A stretch of DNA of 54,598 nucleotides from Methylococcaceae bacterium. GTDB lineage: Bacteria > Pseudomonadota > Gammaproteobacteria > Methylococcales > Methylomonadaceae. This document shows, piece by piece, positions 18,352 to 26,247 of this stretch (position 1 is the first letter of the stretch; every line of letters begins with the position of its first letter). The notes under the pieces were generated by a model. That model searched no databases and had not been told where the DNA came from. It worked only from the letters and a program-made list of their open reading frames with translations. The position numbers and the translations under genes are program-made. Where the stretch lies: contig JAUYBL010000026.1 of assembly GCA_030693065.1 (NCBI GenBank), positions 1 to 54,598 on the forward strand. The letters are read 5' to 3'.

Positions 18352-18936
18352 ATGGCAAGACCAATTGGAGCAAAAGAAAAATTACGTGAACATTTCTTGA
18401 GTAATATTGGCCGCGTAATGGATTCTGAAGAGTTGCGTGAGGTCTGTAGCAATCAAACAGAATGGGCGCGGCGTGTTCGTGAACTACGAACCGAAGAAGG
18501 TTACCAAATATTGACCCACAATGATCGTAGCGATCTAAAACCTGGGCAGTACATTTTAGAAAACTCAAAACCGCAGCCGGCATTTGAACGTGCAATTTCT
18601 AAAGAAACACGGGCTTTCGTTCTTGATCGTAACGGCTTTACTTGCCAAATGTGCGGAGCGGTTGCCGGAGAACTTCACCAGTATGATCCCTCAAGAAAAA
18701 CACGCTTGCATATAGGGCATATTATCGACAAATCGCAAGGCGGGGATGATAGTTCCGCAAACTTACGGGCGTTGTGTTCTGTATGTAATGAAGGAGCGTC
18801 AAACCTAACCCTAGATCGCCCATCTATTCAGAAATTACTGATTCAAGTCAGACGGGCGAAAGCCGGGGATCAAGTTGAATTACTAAAGTGGTTGATTGGT
18901 AAATTTCCAAAACAAGCTAAAGAATTCCTCAAATGA
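18352..18936 (+). CDS. HNH restriction endonuclease (cognate of the upstream C5 methyltransferase)
   Basis: This 194 aa protein probably cleaves the site that the upstream enzyme methylates. The N-terminal 70 residues look like a winged-helix DNA-binding module (SDEL-type helix MDSEELREVCSN, then RVRELRTEEGYQI). The C-terminal half is an HNH nuclease with a zinc treble clef: CQMC (Cys98, Cys101) and CSVC (Cys142, Cys145), and catalytic-type residues His123 and Asp126 in IGHIIDKSQGGDD plus Asn137 in ANLRALC. AAGGA lies in front of the ATG. Its TGA overlaps the nadE ATG (ATGA). It could be a nuclease of other purpose, but the pairing with the methyltransferase makes type II restriction the best reading. 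Confidence 0.88.
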   Translation: MARPIGAKEKLREHFLSNIGRVMDSEELREVCSNQTEWARRVRELRTEEGYQILTHNDRSDLKPGQYILENSKPQPAFERAISKETRAFVLDRNGFTCQMCGAVAGELHQYDPSRKTRLHIGHIIDKSQGGDDSSANLRALCSVCNEGASNLTLDRPSIQKLLIQVRRAKAGDQVELLKWLIGKFPKQAKEFLK

Positions 18937-20546
18937 CCCTAAAAATCGCCCTGGCCCAAACCAATTTCCTGGTCGGCAATATCGCCGCCAATGTTAGCAA
19001 CATAATCAAAGCTGCTGAAACTGCCCGGGATGAACTGGGTGCGGAAATAATTGTTTTTCCCGAGCTGACAATTACCGGCTACCCGGCCGAAGACTTGTTG
19101 CTGCGGGCTGATTTTATTGCTGCTGCCAACAATGCCGTGTATCAACTGGCTGATGCTGTCGAAGGCATCGCTTTGGTGGTGGGTTTTCCCGAGCTGGATG
19201 GCGATAAGCTTTATAACAGCGCGGTAGTGTTGCAGGGTGGCGTAACGCTGGCGTGTTATCGCAAACGAGCCTTGCCTAATTACGGCGTTTTTGATGAACA
19301 GCGTTATTTTGCGGCTGGTGATAAACCTTGCGTGTTTGAATTTAACGGCACCTTTATTGGTCTGGCTATTTGCGAAGATGTCTGGCGGCCGGGAATTATT
19401 GATGATAATAAACGGGCAGGCGCGGAGTTGCTGTTAACTTTGAACGCCTCACCCTTTCATTCCGGTAAAGTGCTTGAACGCGAAGCCATTATTTGCAGCC
19501 AAGTTAAAGCGGCGCAATTACCGTTGATCTATGTCAACCAAGTCGGCGGTCAGGATGAGTTGATTTTTGATGGTGCGTCATTTGCGGTCAATCAGCAAGG
19601 TGATGTGGTGTTTAGAGCCGCAGAATTTAAAGAACAGATTAGTGTGATTGAATTTGACGACAATCAAGTCAAGTCAAGCACTTGCGCGCCGCTGTATGAA
19701 GAAGTCTCCAGCGACTATCAAGCGTTGGTGTTGGGCATTAAAGACTATGTGCGCAAGAACGGGTTTCATGGCGCGTTATTAGGTTTGTCCGGCGGTATTG
19801 ATTCGGCGCTGGTGCTGGCTTTGGCGGTAGATGCCTTGGGCGCGGATAAAGTGGAGGCGGTGCTGATGCCGTCGCGTTATACGCAAGACATGAGTAATGA
19901 AGACGCTATATTGGAGGCCGAGGCGCTGGGCGTTAAATATCACAGCATTCCGATAGAACCTGCTGTTGTGGCATTTAACGGTATGCTGGCTGAGTTGTTT
20001 GAAGGTACAGCCAAAGATACTACTGCAGAGAACATTCAAGCCCGTTGTCGCGGGGTGATCTTGATGGCGATCTCCAACAAGCAAGGCAAGTTGTTACTCA
20101 CCACCGGTAATAAAAGTGAAATGAGCGTCGGTTATGCCACGCTGTATGGCGACATGGCGGGTGGTTTTGCGCCCATTAAGGATGTGCCTAAATTGCTTGT
20201 TTATCAATTGGCAAAGTACCGCAACAGTTTGTCGCCGGTAATTCCTGAACGTGTTATCACCCGGCCGCCATCTGCTGAGTTGGCGCCCGATCAAGTCGAT
20301 GCCGACTCCTTACCGCCTTACGAGATTTTAGATCCGATTTTAGAGCGCTATGTAGAACTGGATCAATCCGCTGAAGATATAATCGCTGCAGGTTATAGCA
20401 AGGAGCATGTGGTAAGAGCCATCAGCTTGGTAGACCGCAATGAATACAAACGCCGACAATCGCCGCCCGGCATCCGTATTACGCTTCGTGCATTCGGCCG
20501 CGACCGTCGCTATCCGATCACCTCAGGGTATCGAGGAATTAAGTAG
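18933..20546 (+). CDS. nadE: Glutamine-dependent NAD+ synthetase
   Basis: NadE amidates deamido-NAD to NAD+ in the last step of NAD synthesis. The 537 aa protein is the long, glutamine-dependent form. The N-terminal nitrilase-like amidase domain (FPELTITGYPAEDL; AICEDVWRPG with the nucleophilic cysteine) is followed by the synthetase domain with the PP-loop GLSGGIDSALVLALAVDALG and LLTTGNKSEMSVGY. Its start overlaps the HNH endonuclease stop. In the absence of the R-M cassette it would probably follow sucD directly. Confidence 0.95.
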   Translation: MTLKIALAQTNFLVGNIAANVSNIIKAAETARDELGAEIIVFPELTITGYPAEDLLLRADFIAAANNAVYQLADAVEGIALVVGFPELDGDKLYNSAVVLQGGVTLACYRKRALPNYGVFDEQRYFAAGDKPCVFEFNGTFIGLAICEDVWRPGIIDDNKRAGAELLLTLNASPFHSGKVLEREAIICSQVKAAQLPLIYVNQVGGQDELIFDGASFAVNQQGDVVFRAAEFKEQISVIEFDDNQVKSSTCAPLYEEVSSDYQALVLGIKDYVRKNGFHGALLGLSGGIDSALVLALAVDALGADKVEAVLMPSRYTQDMSNEDAILEAEALGVKYHSIPIEPAVVAFNGMLAELFEGTAKDTTAENIQARCRGVILMAISNKQGKLLLTTGNKSEMSVGYATLYGDMAGGFAPIKDVPKLLVYQLAKYRNSLSPVIPERVITRPPSAELAPDQVDADSLPPYEILDPILERYVELDQSAEDIIAAGYSKEHVVRAISLVDRNEYKRRQSPPGIRITLRAFGRDRRYPITSGYRGIK

Positions 20547-20583
20547 CTGAAATAGGCTGTAACAGCTTGTGTTGTTCAAGTTG

Positions 20584-20651
20584 CGTAGGGCTCGCATAGC
20601 TTTCAATCGATTGATTATGATTGGCGCGTGTTATGCGATGTAAACCCTACG
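20584..20651. repeat. Nested inverted repeat, 68 bp
   Basis: The outer arms CGTAGGG (20584-20590) and CCCTACG (20645-20651) enclose inner arms CGCATA (20593-20598) and TATGCG (20632-20637). It lies between the convergent nadE and the 106 aa gene. It could serve as a terminator but has the look of a dispersed palindromic element. Confidence 0.6.
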
Positions 20652-20658
20652 TGACACA

Positions 20659-20979
20659 TCAAATTTTTTCTATTCGCGTCCGAAGGCCGACCGGCATTTC
20701 CAACGTCGCTCTATCCCAGCCTTCCAAATCCAAAATTTCATCCAGACATTGCTCCATGAGTTGGTGGGCTTGTTTGGTGACTTCGGCAATACGCTGATGA
20801 ACCTGTAAATGCACTTCGCTTTCCGATGGCATATCGATACAGGTCTGTTGATAATCGAACAACTTGCGTAAGTTGGCAATTTGCATGCTGACATGCACAG
20901 GACACGCACAGGTGTAAAGGGTGGCTTGCTCATTGATGATGGCAAGTTGTAAGGCAGTAAATTTATTGTTTAGGTTCAT
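20659..20979 (-). CDS. Conserved-looking small protein, unknown function
   Basis: I do not recognise this 106 aa protein. It has no signal peptide or membrane segment, is predicted mostly helical, and contains a CACP motif (Cys29, Cys31) and a further cysteine at position 48. The acidic C-terminal half includes MEQCLDEILDLEGWDR. A strong GAGGAGGAGAG-type ribosome site precedes the ATG. It is monocistronic, converging with nadE, with a 900-base repeat-rich gap behind it. The ribosome site and frame quality support a real gene; the cysteines could bind a metal or redox partner. Confidence 0.7.
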   Translation of the reverse strand: MNLNNKFTALQLAIINEQATLYTCACPVHVSMQIANLRKLFDYQQTCIDMPSESEVHLQVHQRIAEVTKQAHQLMEQCLDEILDLEGWDRATLEMPVGLRTRIEKI

Positions 20980-21202
20980 AGAACTCTCCTCCTCTTATTA
21001 TTGTTTTTAAATAATTCCGGCCGTTGATTATTTAAAACTAACCTCTCTGTCAATCAACCGGTATTACGGCGCTTATTATAAGCAGATTACCCCGAGCTGC
21101 TATCAGGAATGTACTCTTGCTTGCCGAAAAGAATGAGCAAAAACACTAAAATAAAATTCTCACGGCTTGCCGACAGCAAAGTTAAACAAGTCGGAACCTC
21201 GA

Positions 21203-21470
21203 GAAACCATACACTTCGATAAACTCAGTACCCACAGGGCATAAATGCGAACGGATCTATACAAATCAATGAGTTCCGTTCGTGGTCGACTGCAAGGAGA
21301 GCCTGCCCCGTTTCATCGGGCATGCAGGAGGTAGAGCAACGCAAGGAGCAGTTGCCGCGGGCACCAAAAGTAGGCGCGCTAAGCGACGCAGGAGCAGTTG
21401 CCGTGAGCTTGTCGAACGCTCTCCTGAGCGCAGTCGAAGGGCATGATCGGAATGGGTTTTTCAAGGTTCC
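21203..21470. repeat. Cluster of short imperfect direct and inverted repeats
   Basis: Two copies of an approximately 25-bp unit (ACGCAAGGAGCAGTTGCCGCG, near 21340, in shorter form, and GACGCAGGAGCAGTTGCCGTG near 21385) lie about 45 bases apart. GTGAGCTTGTCG (21403-21414) and the nearby CTGAGCGCAGTCGAAGG form the two halves of a recurring palindromic motif; TTCGATAAACTCAGTACC near 21214 is a diverged half. Confidence 0.6.
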
Positions 21471-21523
21471 CAAGTGTTTTATTTTGCTGCTCAACTCGGC
21501 CAGCTTTAGCTGGTTGATCATTA

Positions 21524-21615
21524 ATACCAATCCCAATTAGTTCACATACTATTCCTTCTCCAACGGGAGAAGGTTAGGATGAGGGTTTTAAATATAAACT
21601 TGTTGGGATTGGTAT
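21524..21615. repeat. MITE-like element with 13-bp perfect terminal inverted repeats
   Basis: ATACCAATCCCAA (21524-21536) and TTGGGATTGGTAT (21603-21615) are perfect inverted repeats enclosing 66 bases with no gene. Inside is a second hairpin, CCTTCTCCaacGGGAGAAGG. The size, perfect ends and lack of coding are those of a miniature mobile or palindromic element. No target duplication was identified with confidence. Confidence 0.65.
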
Positions 21616-21664
21616 AACTACCGAATATGAATTCGCCGCATGTGATTTTTTCTTTCCGGTAATT

Positions 21665-21687
21665 AAAAAGGGCTCGTTATGAGCCCC
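21665..21687 (-). terminator. Terminator-like hairpin, minus direction
   Basis: GGGCTC (21670-21675) and GAGCCC (21681-21686) pair around GTTAT. On the minus strand the stem is followed by CTTTTTAATT, so it would stop transcripts coming from nudE, about 235 bases upstream. Confidence 0.6.
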
Positions 21688-21920
21688 ATTGCAACTTTAT
21701 AAGATAAGCGAGGCAGATTATTAAATCGCCAAAAACTATTCATTTAAGCATCGACAAGATCAGCATGATTGGATTCCACTGATTTAAAAGGCTGAGATAT
21801 GGAGTGTAAGCAAGTAATCATTACCTTAGAGGTTTATAGCAAGTGGTCATAAATTTACAGTGGGTTTTGTTTATGGTGGCTTGGATGTGTTTATTTTCAG
21901 TGCTTCCTAAACGAATAGCC

Positions 21921-22466
21921 TTACCTTTTAAAATATTCCAGCGCCATAAACAACGCCGCAATTGATCTTGCCTCTGTACATTCGCCGGTCGCCAGCAACG
22001 CATTAATATCAGCCAACTTCCAGGGCACTACTTCTAACTCTTCAGGTTCATCGCCTAACAATTTTTCTGGAAACAAATCTTGCGCCAACACCACTTCGGT
22101 CATGTGCTCCAGATACGACGGCGCGATGGAAAACGAACTTAAGTGATGAAGATTTCTGGCGCCATAACCCACTTCTTCTTTTAGCTCACGATTGGCGGCT
22201 TCAAAAAATGATTCTCCAGCGTCGGTTTTACCTTTCGGCAAACCCAATTCGTAACGGTGCACACCCGCAGAATATTCCCTGATCAACAACACCGTTTCAG
22301 CATCCAGCATCGGCACAATCAACACCGCCCCACCCGGCCCGCTGCGCGCCAAACGCTCGTAATTACGCAGCTGGCCGTTACTGAATTCAATATCCAGTGA
22401 CTCAATCCGAAACAACCGGCTGGTAGCGATAGTGGTTTTATTGAGGATGTTAGGTTTATCAGCCAT
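21921..22466 (-). CDS. nudE: ADP compounds hydrolase (Nudix)
   Basis: NudE hydrolyses ADP-ribose, Ap3A and NADH-type substrates. The 181 aa protein has an intact Nudix box, GKTDAGESFFEAANRELKEE followed by VGY, and the flanking VLLIREYSAG and YELGLPKG segments of the NudE/ADP-ribose pyrophosphatase group. The E. coli nudE gene lies near yrfG, whose homologue is encoded about 1.2 kb away here, which supports NudE over other Nudix members. Confidence 0.88.
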   Translation of the reverse strand: MADKPNILNKTTIATSRLFRIESLDIEFSNGQLRNYERLARSGPGGAVLIVPMLDAETVLLIREYSAGVHRYELGLPKGKTDAGESFFEAANRELKEEVGYGARNLHHLSSFSIAPSYLEHMTEVVLAQDLFPEKLLGDEPEELEVVPWKLADINALLATGECTEARSIAALFMALEYFKR

Positions 22467-22990
22467 GAGCTATCTTCGCTTAATTTGTACGTTAGCAAAT
22501 ATAACCCAGTCGGGTAGTGGGGCAAACATATAAATCTGGCTAGCTAATACTCTACCCAAATTGCCCGATTAGTCAGCCATGTTTAAATTGCAGTTTAAAC
22601 ATCTTCAGCAATCCTTGATTTAGTATCAAACAATTTGGGTATGATCGTACCTTCTGTAATCGCCCGAGAAGTACACTTGCAACTCAATTAGCATGTGCGT
22701 ATTTCTGTAAATGGCAATCAGGGTGTAATTACCCCATGCAAAGCTCAGAAGCTTCCAAAAATAGGAATTTAGATAGATCAGGACAACCAAAGAAAAACTT
22801 AGTAACTTTCAGCATTTATTATGCTTCTCTAGTACGTGCTACCCTAGTCAAACTAGCCGCCCAATTAAAACATCCGGGCGGCCCTCGCAAGTGCCTTTTC
22901 TGCCTGCATCTCTCTTCTCACGAAGTCTTGTGCCCGTTCGATCAGAACATTTTCCTTATGCACAACTTTACGCAATGAGAAGAAACTTCT
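22467..22990. other. Intergenic stretch without a convincing gene
   Basis: This 524-base gap between nudE and the methyltransferase gene contains an 89-bp nested inverted repeat (22553-22641). An 80-codon open frame at 22736-22978 lacks a ribosome site and has no coding character. A small IR (GGGTGTAATTACCCC) lies near 22720. The last 40 bases should hold the ribosome site of the next gene (GAGAAG before 22991). Confidence 0.6.
22553..22641. repeat. Nested inverted repeat, 89 bp
   Basis: The outer arms TACCCAAATTG (22553-22563) and CAATTTGGGTA (22631-22641) are perfect 11-mers. Inside, ATGTTTAAA (22579-22587) and TTTAAACAT (22594-22602) form a second perfect 9-bp stem with a 6-base loop. This would fold into a long stem with an internal hairpin in RNA, or it may be a small palindromic element. 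Confidence 0.65.
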
Positions 22991-23644
22991 ATGCCCGATT
23001 ACCATGTCAAGTTCGAGACCGTCACTGTTGGCGGGATGGACTATCAAATCCGTTCGTTGTTAGATCTTCAGCAATATTCCGATCCGCTGGGTGAAGCCGA
23101 GCTGGCCGGGATTTCATCTGCCAGTTGGTCGTTATTCGGCCGCGTATGGCCATCGGCGCGAGTGTTGGCTTTGGCCATGCATACGTTTGATCTCACCGGC
23201 AAGCGTATTTTGGAAATCGGCGCTGGGCTCGCGTTGGCGAGTTTAGTTATCCATCGCCGGGCTGGAGACATGACTGTTAGCGATTGGCATCCATTGAGCC
23301 AGGCTTTCCTGAAAGAAAATCTGCTGTTGAACAAGCTGGGGCCGCTGAAATACCAAACCGGTAACTGGGAGGTAAACAATCCTGAACTGGGTGAGTTCGA
23401 TCTAATCATCGGCAGTGATGTGCTTTATGAGCGCCAGCAACCTAATCAACTCGCAGCTTTCATTGACCATCACGCCGCGCCGTCCGCTGAAATTATTATC
23501 GTCGACCCGGATCGTGGTAATCGGGTCGGTTTTTGTCGTGAAATGACCGGTCTGGGTTATGACTTCACAACACGGCGAGCTGACAGTTTTACCGAAAATG
23601 GCGATCCTTATAAGGGCCGCTTTCTAACCTTCACTCGACACTGA
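22991..23644 (+). CDS. Class I SAM-dependent methyltransferase (Methyltransf_16 type)
   Basis: This 217 aa cytosolic protein has a SAM-binding motif I ILEIGAGLALASLV (about 74-87), an acidic motif (MTVSDWHP) and the D/ExxY-like segment LIIGSDVLYE that marks the family 16 protein-lysine and nicotinamide N-methyltransferase-like group. The N-terminal GRVWPSARVLA segment is also characteristic. The substrate is unknown. GAGAAG precedes the ATG. It lies 39 bases upstream of the yrfG-like gene and is probably co-transcribed with it. Confidence 0.82.
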   Translation: MPDYHVKFETVTVGGMDYQIRSLLDLQQYSDPLGEAELAGISSASWSLFGRVWPSARVLALAMHTFDLTGKRILEIGAGLALASLVIHRRAGDMTVSDWHPLSQAFLKENLLLNKLGPLKYQTGNWEVNNPELGEFDLIIGSDVLYERQQPNQLAAFIDHHAAPSAEIIIVDPDRGNRVGFCREMTGLGYDFTTRRADSFTENGDPYKGRFLTFTRH

Positions 23645-23683
23645 AAAGCTTAACAACTGAATTTTATTAAGGATGCTTGGTAT

Positions 23684-24382
23684 ATGGTATCGTTTGCGAC
23701 CTTTTCGCCAAGCCACACTTATCCCATGCTTGATTGGACAAAAATTGACACCGTGTTACTGGATATGGACGGTACGTTATTGGATTTAAATTTTGATAAT
23801 CATTTCTGGAAGGAGTTTGTGCCGCTCAAGTTTGCCGAACAACAAGGCATTTCTGTCGATCTTGCCAAACAACAATTGCAGCCCCGTTTCAAAAGCATGG
23901 AAGGCAAATTGGAATGGTATTGTCTGGATTATTGGAGCAACGCTTTGCAGCTGGATATTGCAGGATTAAAAGTAGAAATTGCAGAATTGATTGCGGTATT
24001 GCCGCATGTTGTAGAGTTTTTGGAAAAACTTCGACAATCGCCACGCAAGGTGTTGCTGGTTACCAATGCGCATCAAGACAGTCTAGGTCTGAAAATGGAG
24101 AAAACCTGTTTGCAGCCGTTTTTTGATGACATTATTAGCTCCCACGCTTTGGGGTTACCTAAAGAACATCCAGAATTTTGGCCGTTGTTACAGCAACAGA
24201 TTGGATTTTCCAAACAAAGCACGCTGATGATCGACGACTCTTTGGCAGTGCTTCATGCCGCCAGAACATTTGGCTTAGGCTATTTGTGCGCAGTCAGTAA
24301 GCCGGATAGCAAGCTGCCTCATCGGCAGATTATTGAATACCCAGCTATCGCAGACTTTAGGGAGTTGATGTTGGGGCTTTAG
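23684..24382 (+). CDS. yrfG: HAD-family GMP/IMP nucleotidase (YrfG-like)
   Basis: This is a HAD phosphatase; E. coli YrfG dephosphorylates GMP and IMP. The 232 aa product has motif I DTVLLDMDGTLLDLNFDN, WYCLDYWS, motif II LLVTNAH, the conserved lysine in LGLPKEH, and motif III LMIDDS. These closely follow the YrfG pattern. AAGGA lies in front of the ATG at 23684; an internal ATG at 23726 has none. The stop lies 26 bases inside the end of rhlB on the opposite strand, so the two 3' ends overlap. Confidence 0.88.
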   Translation: MVSFATFSPSHTYPMLDWTKIDTVLLDMDGTLLDLNFDNHFWKEFVPLKFAEQQGISVDLAKQQLQPRFKSMEGKLEWYCLDYWSNALQLDIAGLKVEIAELIAVLPHVVEFLEKLRQSPRKVLLVTNAHQDSLGLKMEKTCLQPFFDDIISSHALGLPKEHPEFWPLLQQQIGFSKQSTLMIDDSLAVLHAARTFGLGYLCAVSKPDSKLPHRQIIEYPAIADFRELMLGL

Positions 24383-25631
24383 GCTTAGGACGAGGGCCAT
24401 TTGAACGAGGCCTATTCGCTGAAAAGCTCGGTTTCTCAGTTTCCGGTCTTTTTTCAGGCTCTATTACTGCCGCCAAAAGATCCGCAGTAATAGATTGGAT
24501 AGGGATTTTTTGGTCGATGTACTGTTCTATATCGGGCATTGAATAAGCATATTCTTCACAGACAAAACTAACCGCTACTCCGTTGGCGCCAAAGCGCGCA
24601 GTTCTACCGATTCTGTGGACATAATCTTCTACGTCCTGCGGCAGGTCGTAGTTAAAGACATGTGAAACATCAGCAATATGCAAGCCTCTGGCAGCAACAT
24701 CGGTGGCAATCAATAAGGTGATACGGTTTTCTTGAAAATCAGCCAATAAGCGCTGGCGTTTGTCTTGCGCCACGTCGCCGCTTAACGCTGCGGTTTTATA
24801 GCCGTTGGCATTGAGATAATCATTGAGTCGTTCGGCGACGCGCTTGGTGTTAACAAAAACAATACTACGTTGCGGCTGGTCTCGATGCAAAATACCTAAT
24901 AACAACGGAATTTTTTGTTCATTAGATGGACAAAAAGCACTTTGCTGGATGGCTGCGGAGGTGACTTGTTCACTTTCAATACGAATCAGCACCGGATTGT
25001 TCATGTGCTCATAAGCCAGTTCAGTCACTTTGTATGACAAGGTAGCTGAGAACAGCATGTTCAAGCGCTGATCCGGCGGCGGCATCCGTCGTAACAAAAA
25101 GCGAATATCTTTGATGAAGCCTAAATCGAACATGCGATCAGCTTCATCCATCACCGTCACTTTAATATTGTCCAAGGTAAAGGCATTTTGCCGATAAAAA
25201 TCAATAATACGCCCCGGCGTGCCAATGATGATGTCAACATTGGCTTTTAGGCTATTCAGCTGTTTTTCGTAATCAGTGCCGCCGTAAATCAGCGCCATTT
25301 TTATATTCAAATGCTTACCCAGCTGTAAAGCATCTTTGTGAATTTGAATGGCTAATTCCCGCGTTGGCGCAAGAATAATGGCTCTGGGGTTTTTTATCGA
25401 CTCGCTGGTGTCATTAATTAAATGCTGAAAAGTAGCCAGCAGAAAAGTAGCGGTTTTGCCCGTCCCTGTTTGCGCCTGGCCCGCCATATCTTTGCCGCGT
25501 AAAGTGATGGGTAACGCACGCCGCTGGATAGGGGTGCATAGCTCAAAACCGGCATCTTTTAAGCCATGCAGAATTGACTCTGAAAGCTCGAGATTACTAA
25601 ATCGAATTTGTGTTAAATGTGTATTTTCCAT
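24357..25631 (-). CDS. rhlB: DEAD-box ATP-dependent RNA helicase RhlB
   Basis: RhlB unwinds RNA and in E. coli works with the RNase E degradosome. The 424 aa protein has the Q motif (FELCTPIQRRALP), Walker A AQTGTGKT, the DEAD box (VMDEADRM), SAT, and motif VI HRIGRTAR. The C-terminal tail is basic and proline-rich. ATG at 25631 (MENTHLTQIRFSNL) matches family starts; an upstream in-frame start would add 22 hydrophobic residues. It is divergent from trxA, the classic rhlB-trxA-rho arrangement. Confidence 0.92.
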   Translation of the reverse strand: MENTHLTQIRFSNLELSESILHGLKDAGFELCTPIQRRALPITLRGKDMAGQAQTGTGKTATFLLATFQHLINDTSESIKNPRAIILAPTRELAIQIHKDALQLGKHLNIKMALIYGGTDYEKQLNSLKANVDIIIGTPGRIIDFYRQNAFTLDNIKVTVMDEADRMFDLGFIKDIRFLLRRMPPPDQRLNMLFSATLSYKVTELAYEHMNNPVLIRIESEQVTSAAIQQSAFCPSNEQKIPLLLGILHRDQPQRSIVFVNTKRVAERLNDYLNANGYKTAALSGDVAQDKRQRLLADFQENRITLLIATDVAARGLHIADVSHVFNYDLPQDVEDYVHRIGRTARFGANGVAVSFVCEEYAYSMPDIEQYIDQKIPIQSITADLLAAVIEPEKRPETEKPSFSANRPRSNGPRPKPKAPTSTP

Positions 25632-25730
25632 AGGCGCATAGCATAACTTAAAAAAGAAAATCCAGGATAGTGATTGACTCATCACACCTTCGCTCATATA
25701 GTTTAATTTTTTTGATTCCGGAGAAATAAT

Positions 25731-26057
25731 GTGAGCAGCTCTGTTCTACATGTGAGTGATAATGAATTTAACGAAACCGTACTTAAGGCCAGCGGTCCAG
25801 TATTGGTTGACTACTGGGCTGAGTGGTGTGGTCCATGCAAAATGATTGCACCTGTGTTGGATGAAATTGCCAAGGACTATGCCGGTAAATTGACCGTCGC
25901 TAAAATCAACATCGACGAAAATCCACAAACACCACAACACTACGGCGTACGCGGCATCCCAACGTTGATGCTGTTCAAAGATGGTGAAGTTGAAGCGACC
26001 AAAGTTGGCGCACTAACAAAATCACAGCTAGCTGCTTTCATCGATAGCAACATCTAA
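25731..26057 (+). CDS. trxA: Thioredoxin 1
   Basis: TrxA reduces cytosolic disulfides. The 108 aa protein has the active site WCGPCK (Cys33, Cys36) and the cis-proline loop [11 protein letters not shown]. The start is GTG, with a GGAGAAAT ribosome site. An ATG two bases earlier reads straight into TGA, so it cannot be used. It lies between rhlB (divergent) and rho (same strand, 190 bases on). Confidence 0.97.
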   Translation: MSSSVLHVSDNEFNETVLKASGPVLVDYWAEWCGPCKMIAPVLDEIAKDYAGKLTVAKINIDENPQTPQHYGVRGIPTLMLFKDGEVEATKVGALTKSQLAAFIDSNI

Positions 26058-26247
26058 ATACATTTAGTTACTCAGGTCTGTTACAAAAGGTTGGACGGAG
26101 CTGAGTAACTTAAGTTACACTTATCTAGCGCTATTTTCTGCGCGCTCATATCTATCATCCGATAAATACATCCCAGAATTATCAATCCTATCCTTTGTGG
26201 TTGTCATGCTGCGCATGTAACTACTTATCTTCGAGTTACCTTTTTTT

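Larger units (their letters stand above)
20980..21920. other. Gene-poor, repeat-rich intergenic stretch
   Basis: I see no credible gene here. The first 200 bases hold the upstream region of the 106 aa gene and AT-rich DNA. About 21210-21470 is a mosaic of short repeats: the motif GGAGCAGTTGCCG occurs twice (near 21347 and 21391), and 'gagcttgtcgaac' and 'cgcagtcgaagg' segments belong to a palindromic family also seen at 46977-46988. A 92-bp element with perfect 13-bp inverted ends follows (21524-21615), then a terminator-like hairpin near 21670. Open frames in this stretch are repeat-derived. Confidence 0.7.

Noticed and set aside
21225-21540. Open frames on both strands in the repeat cluster
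   Set aside because: They are translations of short palindromic repeats, not genes.
22736-22978. 80-codon plus-strand frame upstream of the methyltransferase
   Set aside because: No ribosome site, odd composition, overlaps the upstream region of the real gene.
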